Source: JALYNX01 sp040905925 (GTDB lineage: Bacteria > Actinomycetota > Acidimicrobiia > Spongiisociales > ZC4RG35). From it: 8,905 bases of DNA. Position 1 is the first letter of the stretch. Every line of letters begins with the position of its first letter. This document shows, piece after piece, positions 1 through 5,580 of the stretch. The notes beneath the pieces are model-generated. The model did no database searches, was not told where the DNA came from, and was given only the letters and a program-made list of their open reading frames with translations. A program made the position numbers and the translations under genes. The stretch spans positions 1 through 8,905 of the forward strand of contig JBBDQO010000035.1 of the NCBI GenBank assembly GCA_040905925.1, written 5' to 3'.

Positions 1-16
1 CGTCCCAACAACTTCT

Positions 17-21
17 GGAGG
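17..21 (+). promoter_or_regulatory. Ribosome binding site of the first gene
   Basis: GGAGG lies five bases before the ATG at 27, a near-ideal Shine-Dalgarno placement. It fixes the start of the first gene. No promoter can be judged because only 16 bases precede it, so this gene may belong to an operon that begins outside the window. Confidence 0.85.
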
Positions 22-26
22 AAATC

Positions 27-521
27 ATGACCACCCCAAATGTGGAACAGCCCGGGTCCTCGGGCACCCCGAACAAGAGACCGTGGATCGCGGCCGTGGC
101 GGCTGCCGCGGTCGTCATCGTGGCCGTCGGCGCAATAGGCCTTCTCAGTGGTGACGGCGACCCGATCGCGGCCACCCCCCCACTCGAGCTGAACGCTGGC
201 GGTGAGGACGTGATGGCGTCGTGTATCGCGTTCAGCGTCGAATACCTCGCTCCCATGCCGGTTGCCTTTGAGGGCACGGTGGTATCGGCTGAGGGTGACG
301 CGGTCACACTTGACGTCGACCATTGGTTCAAGGGTGGCGACGCCAGTCAGGTTGTCCTCAACGCACCGCAGGGCATGGAAGCCCTGATCGGCGGATTCCC
401 CTTTGACGTGGGCACTCAATACCTGATCACCGCCAGCGAGGGCAACGTCAACTATTGCGGTTTCAGCGGAGTGAGCACCCCCGAAATGCGGGCCGCCTTC
501 GAGGAGGCCTTCGCCAGCTGA
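27..521 (+). CDS. Membrane-anchored extracytoplasmic protein of unknown function
   Basis: This 164-residue protein has a short polar N-terminus, then one Ala/Val-rich hydrophobic segment at about residues 19-41 (IAAVAAAAVVIVAVGAIGLL). It reads as an uncleaved anchor because no lipobox or clear signal-peptidase site follows. The remaining 120 or so residues would lie outside the membrane. They contain two cysteines (about 66 and 144) that could form a disulfide. An alternating stretch at about 80-115 (AFEGTVVSAEGDAVTLDVDHW) looks like a small beta-rich fold. The C-terminus (STPEMRAAFEEAF) looks helical. It resembles anonymous small surface proteins of actinobacteria, but I recognise no named family and assign no function. 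The start is supported by a strong ribosome binding site, and a 14-bp hairpin follows 19 bp after the stop. It may be the last gene of an operon that begins upstream. Confidence 0.85.
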   Translation: MTTPNVEQPGSSGTPNKRPWIAAVAAAAVVIVAVGAIGLLSGDGDPIAATPPLELNAGGEDVMASCIAFSVEYLAPMPVAFEGTVVSAEGDAVTLDVDHWFKGGDASQVVLNAPQGMEALIGGFPFDVGTQYLITASEGNVNYCGFSGVSTPEMRAAFEEAFAS

Positions 522-540
522 GCTTGTGACTCGAAGAACT

Positions 541-574
541 GAAGAGGAGAGGCCGGTGAGGGCTTCTCCTCTTC
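541..574 (+). terminator. Strong hairpin terminator after the first gene
   Basis: The left arm GAAGAGGAGAGGCC (541-554) pairs with GGCTTCTCCTCTTC (561-574). This gives 14 pairs, including one G-U, around a six-base loop. It sits 19 bp after the stop of the first gene. No U-tract follows, which is common for hairpin terminators in high-GC actinobacteria. It also separates the first gene from the promoter at 581-609. Confidence 0.75.
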
Positions 575-580
575 CGCGTC

Positions 581-609
581 TTGACGTTCCGCTGTCTCCC
601 TCCCATACT
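581..609 (+). promoter_or_regulatory. Sigma70-type promoter of the cimA leader
   Basis: A -35 box TTGACG (581-586) and a -10 box CATACT (604-609) are separated by exactly 17 bases. Initiation about 7-9 bases after the -10 box would fall at about 616-619, on or just before the ATG of the leader peptide. The leader peptide would therefore be translated from a leaderless or nearly leaderless transcript. This agrees with the lack of a Shine-Dalgarno sequence in front of that ATG. Confidence 0.65.
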
Positions 610-618
610 GGCCCTTCG

Positions 619-663
619 ATGCGAGGAAGAAACCAGGCCACAGCGCACATCATCATTCCCTAG
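619..663 (+). CDS. Isoleucine-rich attenuator leader peptide upstream of cimA
   Basis: This 14-codon ORF encodes MRGRNQATAHIIIP and ends at TAG (661-663). Codons 11-13 are ATC ATC ATT, three consecutive isoleucine codons, one codon before the end. Downstream are two GC-rich hairpins, then the gene for citramalate synthase, which begins isoleucine synthesis from pyruvate. In classical amino-acid attenuation, a ribosome starved for the charged tRNA stalls on such codons and changes the fold of the following RNA. The leader encodes the same amino acid as the product of the pathway, which makes chance unlikely. The start is directly downstream of a TTGACG-N17-CATACT promoter and has no Shine-Dalgarno sequence, as expected for a leaderless mRNA. 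Translation has not been shown; the assignment rests on the ORF, codon content and context. Confidence 0.75.
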   Translation: MRGRNQATAHIIIP

Positions 664-697
664 GGGTTCGCGCCTCATGAGAGGCGCCGCCCCTTTT
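663..697 (+). promoter_or_regulatory. First attenuator hairpin, overlapping the leader stop codon
   Basis: An inner stem GCGCCTC (670-676) pairs perfectly with GAGGCGC (681-687) around an ATGA loop. An outer stem GGGG (663-666) can pair with CCCC (690-693), followed by TTTT (694-697). It starts at the last base of the leader stop codon, so a ribosome stalled on the Ile codons (649-657) would cover its left side, while one that finishes and leaves would let it form. It could be the pause or anti-antiterminator hairpin of the attenuator, or a first terminator in its own right. Confidence 0.6.
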
Positions 698-698
698 C

Positions 699-729
699 GA
701 CCTCCGCAGACCGCGGGGGTCTTTTCTTT
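699..729 (+). terminator. Rho-independent attenuator terminator before cimA
   Basis: The stem GACCTCCGC (699-707) pairs with GCGGGGGTC (713-721) over nine pairs, one of them U-G, with the loop AGACC. It is followed directly by TTTTCTTT (722-729). This is the only hairpin in the window with a good U-rich tail. It lies 15 bp before the cimA start, so it must be bypassed for the gene to be expressed. That position is the mark of transcription attenuation. I could not find a long, clean competing antiterminator stem by eye; GAGG at 681-684 with CCTC at 701-704 is a weak candidate. Confidence 0.8.
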
Positions 730-744
730 GGCAAGGTGTGAAGA

Positions 745-2310
745 ATGAATCCGACAGCCGAGATCTACGACACGACCCTCAGGGACGGCACCCAGGCTGA
801 GGGGCTCTCGCCGACGGTGGGCGAGAAGCTCCGGGTGGTCCATCTGCTCGACGACCTGGGCGTGCATTTCATCGAAGGGGGCTGGCCCGGGGCCAACCCC
901 AAGGACGACGAGTTCTTCCAGAGAGCGAAGAGCGAACTGGCTTTGGAACGGTCGATCCTGGTTGCCTTCGGTTCCACCCGACGGCCCAGAGGCCCGGTGG
1001 CCAAGGACGCCCAGCTTCAGGCGCTGCTCGCCGCCGGCACCGATTACGTCTGCATCGTGGGCAAGGCCTGGGATCGTCATGTGATCGGGGCGCTGAATGC
1101 CTCGCTCGAGGAGGGGCTGGCCATGGTCGGCGAGTCCATCGAGTTCCTTCGGGAGCAGGGAAAGCAAGTCTTCTTCGACGCCGAGCACTTCTTCGACGGA
1201 TTCCGCTCCAACCCCGAGTACGCCCTGTCGGTTTTGGAAACGGCTGCCTCGGCCGGCGCCGACCGGGTGGTGCTTTGTGACACCAACGGCGGGGCCCTGC
1301 CCTCTCACATCATCCCGGCGATAGATGCGGTGTCGTCACGGATCGACACCACCCTCGGCGTCCATTTCCACAACGACTCGGACTGTGCGGTGGCCAATTC
1401 GATGACGGCGCTGGCCCATGGGGTCTATCAAGTGCAGGGTTGCATCAACGGATACGGGGAGCGGACCGGGAATGCCGACCTGTGCTCGGTGATCCCCAAC
1501 CTCAGCCTCAAGTCTGGGGTGGAGACCATTCCCGCGGAGTCGCTGGCTCGGCTCTACCCGATCGCCCAACAGATCGCCGAGATCCTGGGCGCCCCCATCG
1601 ATTCCAAACGGCCCTACGTGGGGGCTTCGGCATTCGCCCACAAGGCCGGGCTGCACACCTCGGGGCTGGCCCGCCTCGAAGGCGCCTACGAGCACATCGA
1701 CCCCGGCGCCGTGGGGAACTCGGCCCGGATGCTGTTCAGCGAGCTGATGGGAAGGTCGACCGTTTTGGTGGTCGCTGAGCAGAAGGGGTGGGATCTCGAC
1801 GCCGAGAAAGCCCAGGCCCTGGTAGATCAAGTCAAGGAACTGGAACACGCCGGATATCAGTTCGAGGCGGCCGACGGTTCCTTCGAGATGCTGATGCGTC
1901 GGGCCACGGCCGATTTCGAGGAGTTGTTCGAGGTGCGCTCGTTGTCGGTGAACATCCAGACCAACCCCGAGGGGAAGGTGACCGCTATCGCCAGTCTCGC
2001 GTTGGTGGTCGATGGCGATGTGATCGAGGTGACCGCCGAAGGCGATGGCCCGGTCAACGCAATGGACGAGGCACTGCGCAAGGCCCTGGAGACTTCCTAT
2101 CCCGACGTGAAACGTCTCCGGCTCACCGACTTCAAGGTGCGCGACCTGGACTCATCCGACGGGACCGCGGCCCGGGTACGAGTCTTGATCGAGACCACCG
2201 ACGGCGACTCGACGTGGGGAACGGTCGGGGTCCATCAGAACATCATCCAGGCCTCGTGGCAGGCCCTCAGCGAGGGGATCACGGTAGGTCTGCTGCGGTC
2301 TGGGGGTTGA
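745..2310 (+). CDS. cimA: (R)-citramalate synthase
   Basis: The product condenses pyruvate and acetyl-CoA to (R)-citramalate, the first step of the threonine-independent route to 2-oxobutyrate and isoleucine. The 521 residues match the CimA-type branch of the LeuA-like superfamily. The N-terminal TIM barrel opens with DTTLRDG (9-15), then EGGWPGANPKDDEFF (about 44-58), a family hallmark. The metal-binding HFHND follows at 207-211, then GYGERTGN (236-243) and AFAHKAGLH (296-304). The C-terminal 120 or so residues, from SVNIQTNPEG (401), form the LeuA-type allosteric domain that usually binds the pathway end product. Isoleucine feedback is therefore likely but inferred. The start is backed by AAGGTG at 733-738, six bases upstream of the ATG. 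Transcription appears controlled by the leader peptide and terminator just upstream. 2-Isopropylmalate synthase or homocitrate synthase are less likely given the GGWPGANPKD motif. Confidence 0.93.
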   Translation: MNPTAEIYDTTLRDGTQAEGLSPTVGEKLRVVHLLDDLGVHFIEGGWPGANPKDDEFFQRAKSELALERSILVAFGSTRRPRGPVAKDAQLQALLAAGTDYVCIVGKAWDRHVIGALNASLEEGLAMVGESIEFLREQGKQVFFDAEHFFDGFRSNPEYALSVLETAASAGADRVVLCDTNGGALPSHIIPAIDAVSSRIDTTLGVHFHNDSDCAVANSMTALAHGVYQVQGCINGYGERTGNADLCSVIPNLSLKSGVETIPAESLARLYPIAQQIAEILGAPIDSKRPYVGASAFAHKAGLHTSGLARLEGAYEHIDPGAVGNSARMLFSELMGRSTVLVVAEQKGWDLDAEKAQALVDQVKELEHAGYQFEAADGSFEMLMRRATADFEELFEVRSLSVNIQTNPEGKVTAIASLALVVDGDVIEVTAEGDGPVNAMDEALRKALETSYPDVKRLRLTDFKVRDLDSSDGTAARVRVLIETTDGDSTWGTVGVHQNIIQASWQALSEGITVGLLRSGG

Positions 2311-2330
2311 TCTCGACAGCCCTCTCCGGT

Positions 2331-2359
2331 TTGACCTAGTTGCCGGATCACGCCACCAT
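2331..2359 (+). promoter_or_regulatory. Probable promoter of the bS22 gene
   Basis: TTGACC (2331-2336) is a good -35 box. Seventeen bases later is CACCAT (2354-2359), a weak -10 match at three of six positions. It would start a transcript about 30 bases before the bS22 ATG. No hairpin separates cimA from this point, so readthrough from cimA could also supply bS22 mRNA. Confidence 0.45.
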
Positions 2360-2394
2360 TGAGCCGTCGTCCCCTTTCTTCGTGAGGTTTTTGC

Positions 2395-2484
2395 ATGGGA
2401 TCGTTGGTAAAAAAGCGTCGTAAGAAGATGTCGAAGCACAAGTACCGCAAGCGTCTGAAGGCGAATCGACACAAGCGGAAGTGA
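2395..2484 (+). CDS. Small ribosomal subunit protein bS22 (AURKAIP1/COX24-like)
   Basis: This 29-residue protein begins MGSLVKKRRKKMSKHKYRKR and ends NRHKRK, with more than half of its residues Lys, Arg or His. It closely matches the very small bS22 protein of actinobacterial 30S subunits (MGS-(V/L)-KKRRKxMSKxKxRK pattern), related to the mitochondrial AURKAIP1/COX24 family. In mycobacterial ribosomes bS22 lies near the decoding region. The start is supported by GTGAGG at 2381-2386, eight bases before the ATG. A 12-bp hairpin starts seven bases after the stop, so it looks like a self-contained unit between cimA and the convergent kinase gene. Its size means automatic gene calling easily misses it. 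Identification rests on sequence pattern and length; the codons are clean through to TGA. Confidence 0.88.
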   Translation: MGSLVKKRRKKMSKHKYRKRLKANRHKRK

Positions 2485-2490
2485 CTTCGT

Positions 2491-2518
2491 GAAAGGACCG
2501 GGAACCCCCGGTCCTTTC
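2491..2518. terminator. Bidirectional hairpin between bS22 and the kinase gene
   Basis: GAAAGGACCGGG (2491-2502) pairs perfectly with CCCGGTCCTTTC (2507-2518), 12 bp with loop AACC. It lies between two convergent genes, bS22 (ending 2484) and the histidine kinase (ending 2590 on the minus strand), so it can serve both. Its left arm and the preceding bases are nearly identical to those of the hairpin at 5468-5497. Confidence 0.8.
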
Positions 2519-2544
2519 AGCATCCAGACGATGTCGAGACCCAT

Positions 2545-2580
2545 TGAGAACAGACGGAGGCCGGTTGATCTAGGTTCTCA
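2545..2580. other. Weak dyad next to the kinase stop
   Basis: TGAGAAC (2545-2551) is complementary to GTTCTCA (2574-2580), with a 22-base loop. It begins ten bases beyond the kinase stop in the direction of kinase transcription. It could be a weak 3' structure or a protein-binding dyad. The long loop makes it a poor terminator, and I assign no function. Confidence 0.25.
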
Positions 2581-2589
2581 GTGTCTTAC

Positions 2590-4092
2590 TTACCGTGTCC
2601 CGGGCTCAGCCGACAGGCTTGGGGCCGGCTCTGTGCTCGTCCCTATTTCGCCTAGGTCCACCCAAAGGGGCAGCTCCGCCAGAAAGGTGGTCATCCCGTC
2701 TCGGCGCTGGTAGGTCAGGTTGCCGCCCATGCGCCGCACCAACAATCGTGCAATGGAAAGCCCGAGCCCGACGCTGCCGGTGACGAGGGGATCCCGCCCC
2801 TTGTGCATGAACCTCTGAAACAGCCGGTCCTCGAGCTCAGGCGGCACCCCAGGCCCGGAGTCGGTGACCGCCAGGACATACCGCAACCTCTCCACTCGAC
2901 CGGTAACGGCAATGGGCGCCTGGCCGTGTTTATGGGCATTCGAGAGGAGATTGCGAAGAACTTGCCGTAACCGGAGGCGATCGGCGCTCACGGGCTCGGG
3001 CGCCACCCTCGAGATGACTTCTATGCCCATCGCGCTCATAGGGGCGAGTACCGCTGCAACTTCGGTGGCGGGGTTCACTTTCTCACGCCGGAAGCTCAAC
3101 CCGTCATCGTCGGCGCGTGCTGCGGTCAACAGATCGTCGACCATGCGGCTCAACTCGTCTGCTTCCATCGCAATCAAGGTAGCGAACTCAGCGGTCAGCT
3201 CCGGGTCAGACGAGATCTGCTTGTCGAGGAGGGTCGAAGCGAAGCCATAGATGCTGGTGAGAGGGGTTCGCAGCTCGTGAGACACGTCGGCGATGAAGTC
3301 GTCCTTGTTCTGGGCGATCTCACGCTGGCGGGCCAACTCCTGTTCCAGGTCTATCCGGTGTTGTCGACGACGCACGCTGCGTCGAAATGCGAAGACGGCT
3401 ACGAGCGGGATGGCGAATGCGACTAGGAAGCTCGCGGCGTTGGCGATGCGCCCGGCATCCGCCTGTGCCAGTTCGAGCTCAGAGACCACTCGTTCCCTAT
3501 CGCTGGCAAGGAACTCAGCGAGAACCTGGTAGTCGTCGTCGATGCCCAAGAGGTCGGCCTCTGTGGGTGAACCTGGGTCGCCATCACCAATCTGCTCCAA
3601 CAGTCCTCCCACCGATGCAGCGAAGTCGTCCGAAGCTTCCAGCAACAACTCACGTTGCTCTGTCTGCGTCAACTGTTCGGTGAGCCGATCGACCCTGACG
3701 GCCAGCTCGGCGATCCCTGCCTCCGCGGCCTCGACCGACCAGGCAAGGTCCGCCTCCTCGGCGATGCCGGCCTCAGTGGCAGAAAGGACCAGGAACGCCT
3801 GGACTGCTCGGTTCCGTGTAGTGGCAACGGCACTGAGGACAGCTTCGTCGTAGATTCCACGCGTCCCAATCTCGGCATTCTGGACCGAGCTCCGGGCGGT
3901 TGCGAACACGGCAGCCAGGGCCACGACGACTGCGACCAGGGCGATAACGATTACCAGGGCGCTGTGTTGACTGCCGGTCTTGGATGCGAGCTCGGTGTCT
4001 TGAGCATCGGGCTCGAACACGCCAAGCGTGTCCTTGGTTGCGGCACCGGAGCGACCTAGCGCCAAGCCGAGAAGGCGACGAATACTCACCAT
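2590..4092 (-). CDS. Membrane sensor histidine kinase
   Basis: This 500-residue kinase autophosphorylates a histidine in response to a signal and passes the phosphate to a response regulator. After a 40-residue cytoplasmic start there is a membrane segment at about 45-65. A mostly helical extracytoplasmic region of about 155 residues follows, CHASE3-like in size and composition. A second membrane segment (about 219-236) leads without an obvious HAMP domain into a short coiled coil. The dimerisation domain has FIADVSHELRTPLTSIYGFA, with the phospho-acceptor at about H272. The ATPase domain shows the N box NLLSNAHKHG (381-390), the G1 box DSGPG (411-415) and the G2 box GSVGLGLS (439-446). All key residues are present, so it should be active. 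Its ATG overlaps the stop of the upstream gene as ATGGTGA, implying translational coupling. No response regulator lies next to it in the window, so its partner is unknown. Confidence 0.9.
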   Translation of the reverse strand: MVSIRRLLGLALGRSGAATKDTLGVFEPDAQDTELASKTGSQHSALVIVIALVAVVVALAAVFATARSSVQNAEIGTRGIYDEAVLSAVATTRNRAVQAFLVLSATEAGIAEEADLAWSVEAAEAGIAELAVRVDRLTEQLTQTEQRELLLEASDDFAASVGGLLEQIGDGDPGSPTEADLLGIDDDYQVLAEFLASDRERVVSELELAQADAGRIANAASFLVAFAIPLVAVFAFRRSVRRRQHRIDLEQELARQREIAQNKDDFIADVSHELRTPLTSIYGFASTLLDKQISSDPELTAEFATLIAMEADELSRMVDDLLTAARADDDGLSFRREKVNPATEVAAVLAPMSAMGIEVISRVAPEPVSADRLRLRQVLRNLLSNAHKHGQAPIAVTGRVERLRYVLAVTDSGPGVPPELEDRLFQRFMHKGRDPLVTGSVGLGLSIARLLVRRMGGNLTYQRRDGMTTFLAELPLWVDLGEIGTSTEPAPSLSAEPGTR

Positions 4093-5345
4093 CCGCCCTC
4101 TTCGTCTTCATCGCCTCCGATGGGGGCGAATGTGAAGACCCGATTCTCGAAGACCACCCAGAGCATCCCGGCCATCAGCAACGCCACAGGCAGCATGATC
4201 GCCTTACCGCTGTCGGTCATTGCCTCGACAACGAACCCGAGAATCATGAGAGGCGAGGCGACTATCCCCGCCGCCCACGGGGGTATGACCAATTCGAGGC
4301 CTTTGATGACGGAGCCGCTCCAGCTGCTTGCTCGGGTCGAGGGCACCGTCAACGCTTCGTCTCGCACACCCATCGCCGCCAGGGCAGGATCTTCGACATC
4401 TCCAAATTGCGGGTCAATCGGGGTCACGAGTCGATCTGGCATTGCAGCACCAGCGCCCCCTCCGACGGGCGAGGATTCGGAGGACCCAGGTCCCGGGCCG
4501 GGCGGCGGGGCGATAGCCAGAGTCGTTTCGGAGCCCTCGGTTTCCGGGGCCGTGGTCGAGGTGGTCTCGACGATGTGAGCGACGGTGGTCGTCGGGCCCG
4601 GAGGTGGGGGCGTCGCCGCGGGGACGGTAGTCGGAGGCGCGGCTGTGGTGGTCGTGGTCGTCGTTGGGGCGACGGTATGCAGCGACAGCCTCGAGGGGTA
4701 TGAGGTGGTGTCGTAGGCGAACCACATGTCGTCGTCAGAATCGCTGCCCACTATCACCTTGATGGCGAGTGATCGATTGTCTGCGATCGAGTAGGTCACC
4801 GAACCGAAGTCGATCGTATTCGACACCCAAAACCCGGACGGGCTCCAGGGATCGGACTCCGTCGAGCCCTGATCGATGAGGACGCAGCTGTCGCCGGCCG
4901 GGCTGCAATCGAGCAGGAAGGCTTCGACACGACCTCCTTTGTCCTCCTCGAAATCCTTCATCGCGCTCCAGAAGGTGAGTGTCACTTGACCGTCTATCGC
5001 TACTACACCTTGCGGGGCCACCCACAGCTGGTACTTGCCCGAATCGCTTTCGTTCCATCCCCCGTCGCTCTTGTCCAGTTTGCGGCCCGGTTCGGAGTCT
5101 TGAGCGGGGTCGTAGTTGGGCAGGGAGCCTGACGTCGGCGCCGCGGTCGAGAGGTCAGCCTTCGGGGCCCCTCCGCCTTTCAGGTAGTAGGTCCCAGTGG
5201 CCGCCTCGGCACGGGTTGCCGGCCAGATGGCCAGGGAAAGTGAGGTCACAAGGGCGAAAGCAACCATGGCCGCCAGTGGACGTCGGGCTGTTCGACGACC
5301 CCCTGCAGATCGCGATGGATCAGCCCATTTCCTCGTTTTCACCAT
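4086..5345 (-). CDS. Secreted, membrane-tethered surface protein paired with the kinase
   Basis: With the ATG at 5345 the product has 419 residues; an in-frame TTG at 5366 would add seven (numbering below uses the longer form). An Arg-rich N-terminus precedes a hydrophobic stretch and a likely signal-peptidase site at AEA/ATG (about 55/56). A globular, probably beta-sandwich ectodomain spans about 56-230, with one Cys pair (154, 161). Next is a Thr/Pro linker (about 233-265) with a run of seven threonines, then a Pro/Gly-rich stretch. Two hydrophobic segments (about 360-382 and 389-407) anchor the C-terminus, which ends in an acidic tail (DEDEEGGW). I recognise no named family. The stop overlaps the kinase start by seven bases, so the two proteins are made together. 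It may be a ligand-binding or cell-wall-sensing partner of the kinase; that is inference. Neither start has a clear ribosome binding site. Confidence 0.8.
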   Translation of the reverse strand: MVKTRKWADPSRSAGGRRTARRPLAAMVAFALVTSLSLAIWPATRAEAATGTYYLKGGGAPKADLSTAAPTSGSLPNYDPAQDSEPGRKLDKSDGGWNESDSGKYQLWVAPQGVVAIDGQVTLTFWSAMKDFEEDKGGRVEAFLLDCSPAGDSCVLIDQGSTESDPWSPSGFWVSNTIDFGSVTYSIADNRSLAIKVIVGSDSDDDMWFAYDTTSYPSRLSLHTVAPTTTTTTTAAPPTTVPAATPPPPGPTTTVAHIVETTSTTAPETEGSETTLAIAPPPGPGPGSSESSPVGGGAGAAMPDRLVTPIDPQFGDVEDPALAAMGVRDEALTVPSTRASSWSGSVIKGLELVIPPWAAGIVASPLMILGFVVEAMTDSGKAIMLPVALLMAGMLWVVFENRVFTFAPIGGDEDEEGGW

Positions 5346-5467
5346 GCGTTGGTATCGGAAGAACAAGAAGTTTGCTGTAGTTGCCTGCCCGTTTCATCCC
5401 GGCAGCGGTGAACGATTTGGACAGAGCAGAACACCGACGGTTGAGTCCTCGGTCAGTTTGACTTCGT
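5346..5467 (-). other. Leader/promoter region of the surface protein-kinase unit
   Basis: About 120 bases separate the hairpin at 5468-5497 from the surface protein start. The promoter of the two-gene unit should lie here, but I see no convincing -35/-10 pair. A 5-bp stem CTGCC/GGCAG with an 11-base loop lies at about 5392-5412. I compared the region with the c-di-AMP, c-di-GMP, ZTP and cobalamin riboswitch cores from memory and found no match. A 25-codon ORF opening MKRAGNYSKL overlaps the surface protein start, but nothing supports its expression. Confidence 0.3.
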
Positions 5468-5497
5468 GAAGGGACCGGGCCAGTGCCCGGTCCCTTC
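5468..5497 (-). terminator. 13-bp hairpin terminator downstream of the PAC2 gene
   Basis: GAAGGGACCGGGC (5468-5480) pairs perfectly with GCCCGGTCCCTTC (5485-5497), loop CAGT. It lies between the end of the minus-strand PAC2 unit and the surface protein gene on the same strand, so it most likely ends the copper/PAC2 transcript. There is no U-tract. It shares its left arm and upstream flank with the hairpin at 2491-2518. Confidence 0.75.
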
Positions 5498-5506
5498 TCT
5501 GTGCGA

Positions 5507-5528
5507 GCAGCGCCAGATATGGCGCTGC
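5507..5528 (-). repeat. Palindromic hairpin, second of a tandem pair
   Basis: GCAGCGCCA (5507-5515) pairs with TGGCGCTGC (5520-5528) around a four-base loop. The unit GCGCCA...GGCGCT...TACC resembles the neighbouring hairpin at 5545-5560, so the two look like an imperfect tandem duplication. Position after the PAC2 stop suggests a role in 3'-end formation or mRNA stability. Confidence 0.55.
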
Positions 5529-5544
5529 GTACCTGAGGTAGGGG

Positions 5545-5560
5545 GCGCCACATGCGGCGC
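5545..5560 (-). repeat. Palindromic hairpin, first of a tandem pair
   Basis: GCGCC (5545-5549) pairs with GGCGC (5556-5560) with a six-base loop, beginning 20 bases beyond the PAC2 stop. It is shorter than its neighbour at 5507-5528 but shares the GCGCCA and GGCGCT blocks and the TACC that follows. Confidence 0.4.
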
Positions 5561-5580
5561 TTACCGGACGGAGAAGACGC

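Noticed and set aside
522..744. T-box riboswitch upstream of cimA
   Set aside because: There is no T-box core resembling AGGGTGGNACCGCG. The Ile-codon leader ORF plus terminator explains the region better.
463..1308. Minus-strand ORF (281 codons) opposite the attenuator and the start of cimA
   Set aside because: It overlaps the hairpins, the leader peptide and the conserved N-terminus of citramalate synthase on the other strand. Its product shows no recognisable domain.
1336..1848. Minus-strand ORF (170 codons) opposite the middle of cimA
   Set aside because: It is a composition shadow; the plus strand carries the conserved HFHND and GYGERTGN motifs across the same bases.
4570..4680. Low-complexity repeat, possible microsatellite
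   Set aside because: The run of GTGGTCGTCG-like bases is the complement of the Thr/Pro linker codons of the surface protein. It is coding and typical of such linkers.
3984..4703. Plus-strand ORF (239 codons) spanning the kinase/surface protein junction
   Set aside because: The Arg/Gly-rich, repeat-like product arises from the complement of the Thr/Pro linker. The minus strand has the signal peptide, membrane segments and kinase motifs.
5346..5467. Possible riboswitch or a plus-strand bS22-like remnant before the second terminator cassette
   Set aside because: No riboswitch core that I know matches. The plus-strand frame ending at TGA 5459-5461 encodes a short peptide without the Lys/Arg pattern of bS22.
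5400..5480. tRNA gene suggested by GGTTGAGTCC
   Set aside because: The bases around it do not form a five-pair T-arm with a seven-base loop, and no acceptor stem or anticodon arm can be placed.
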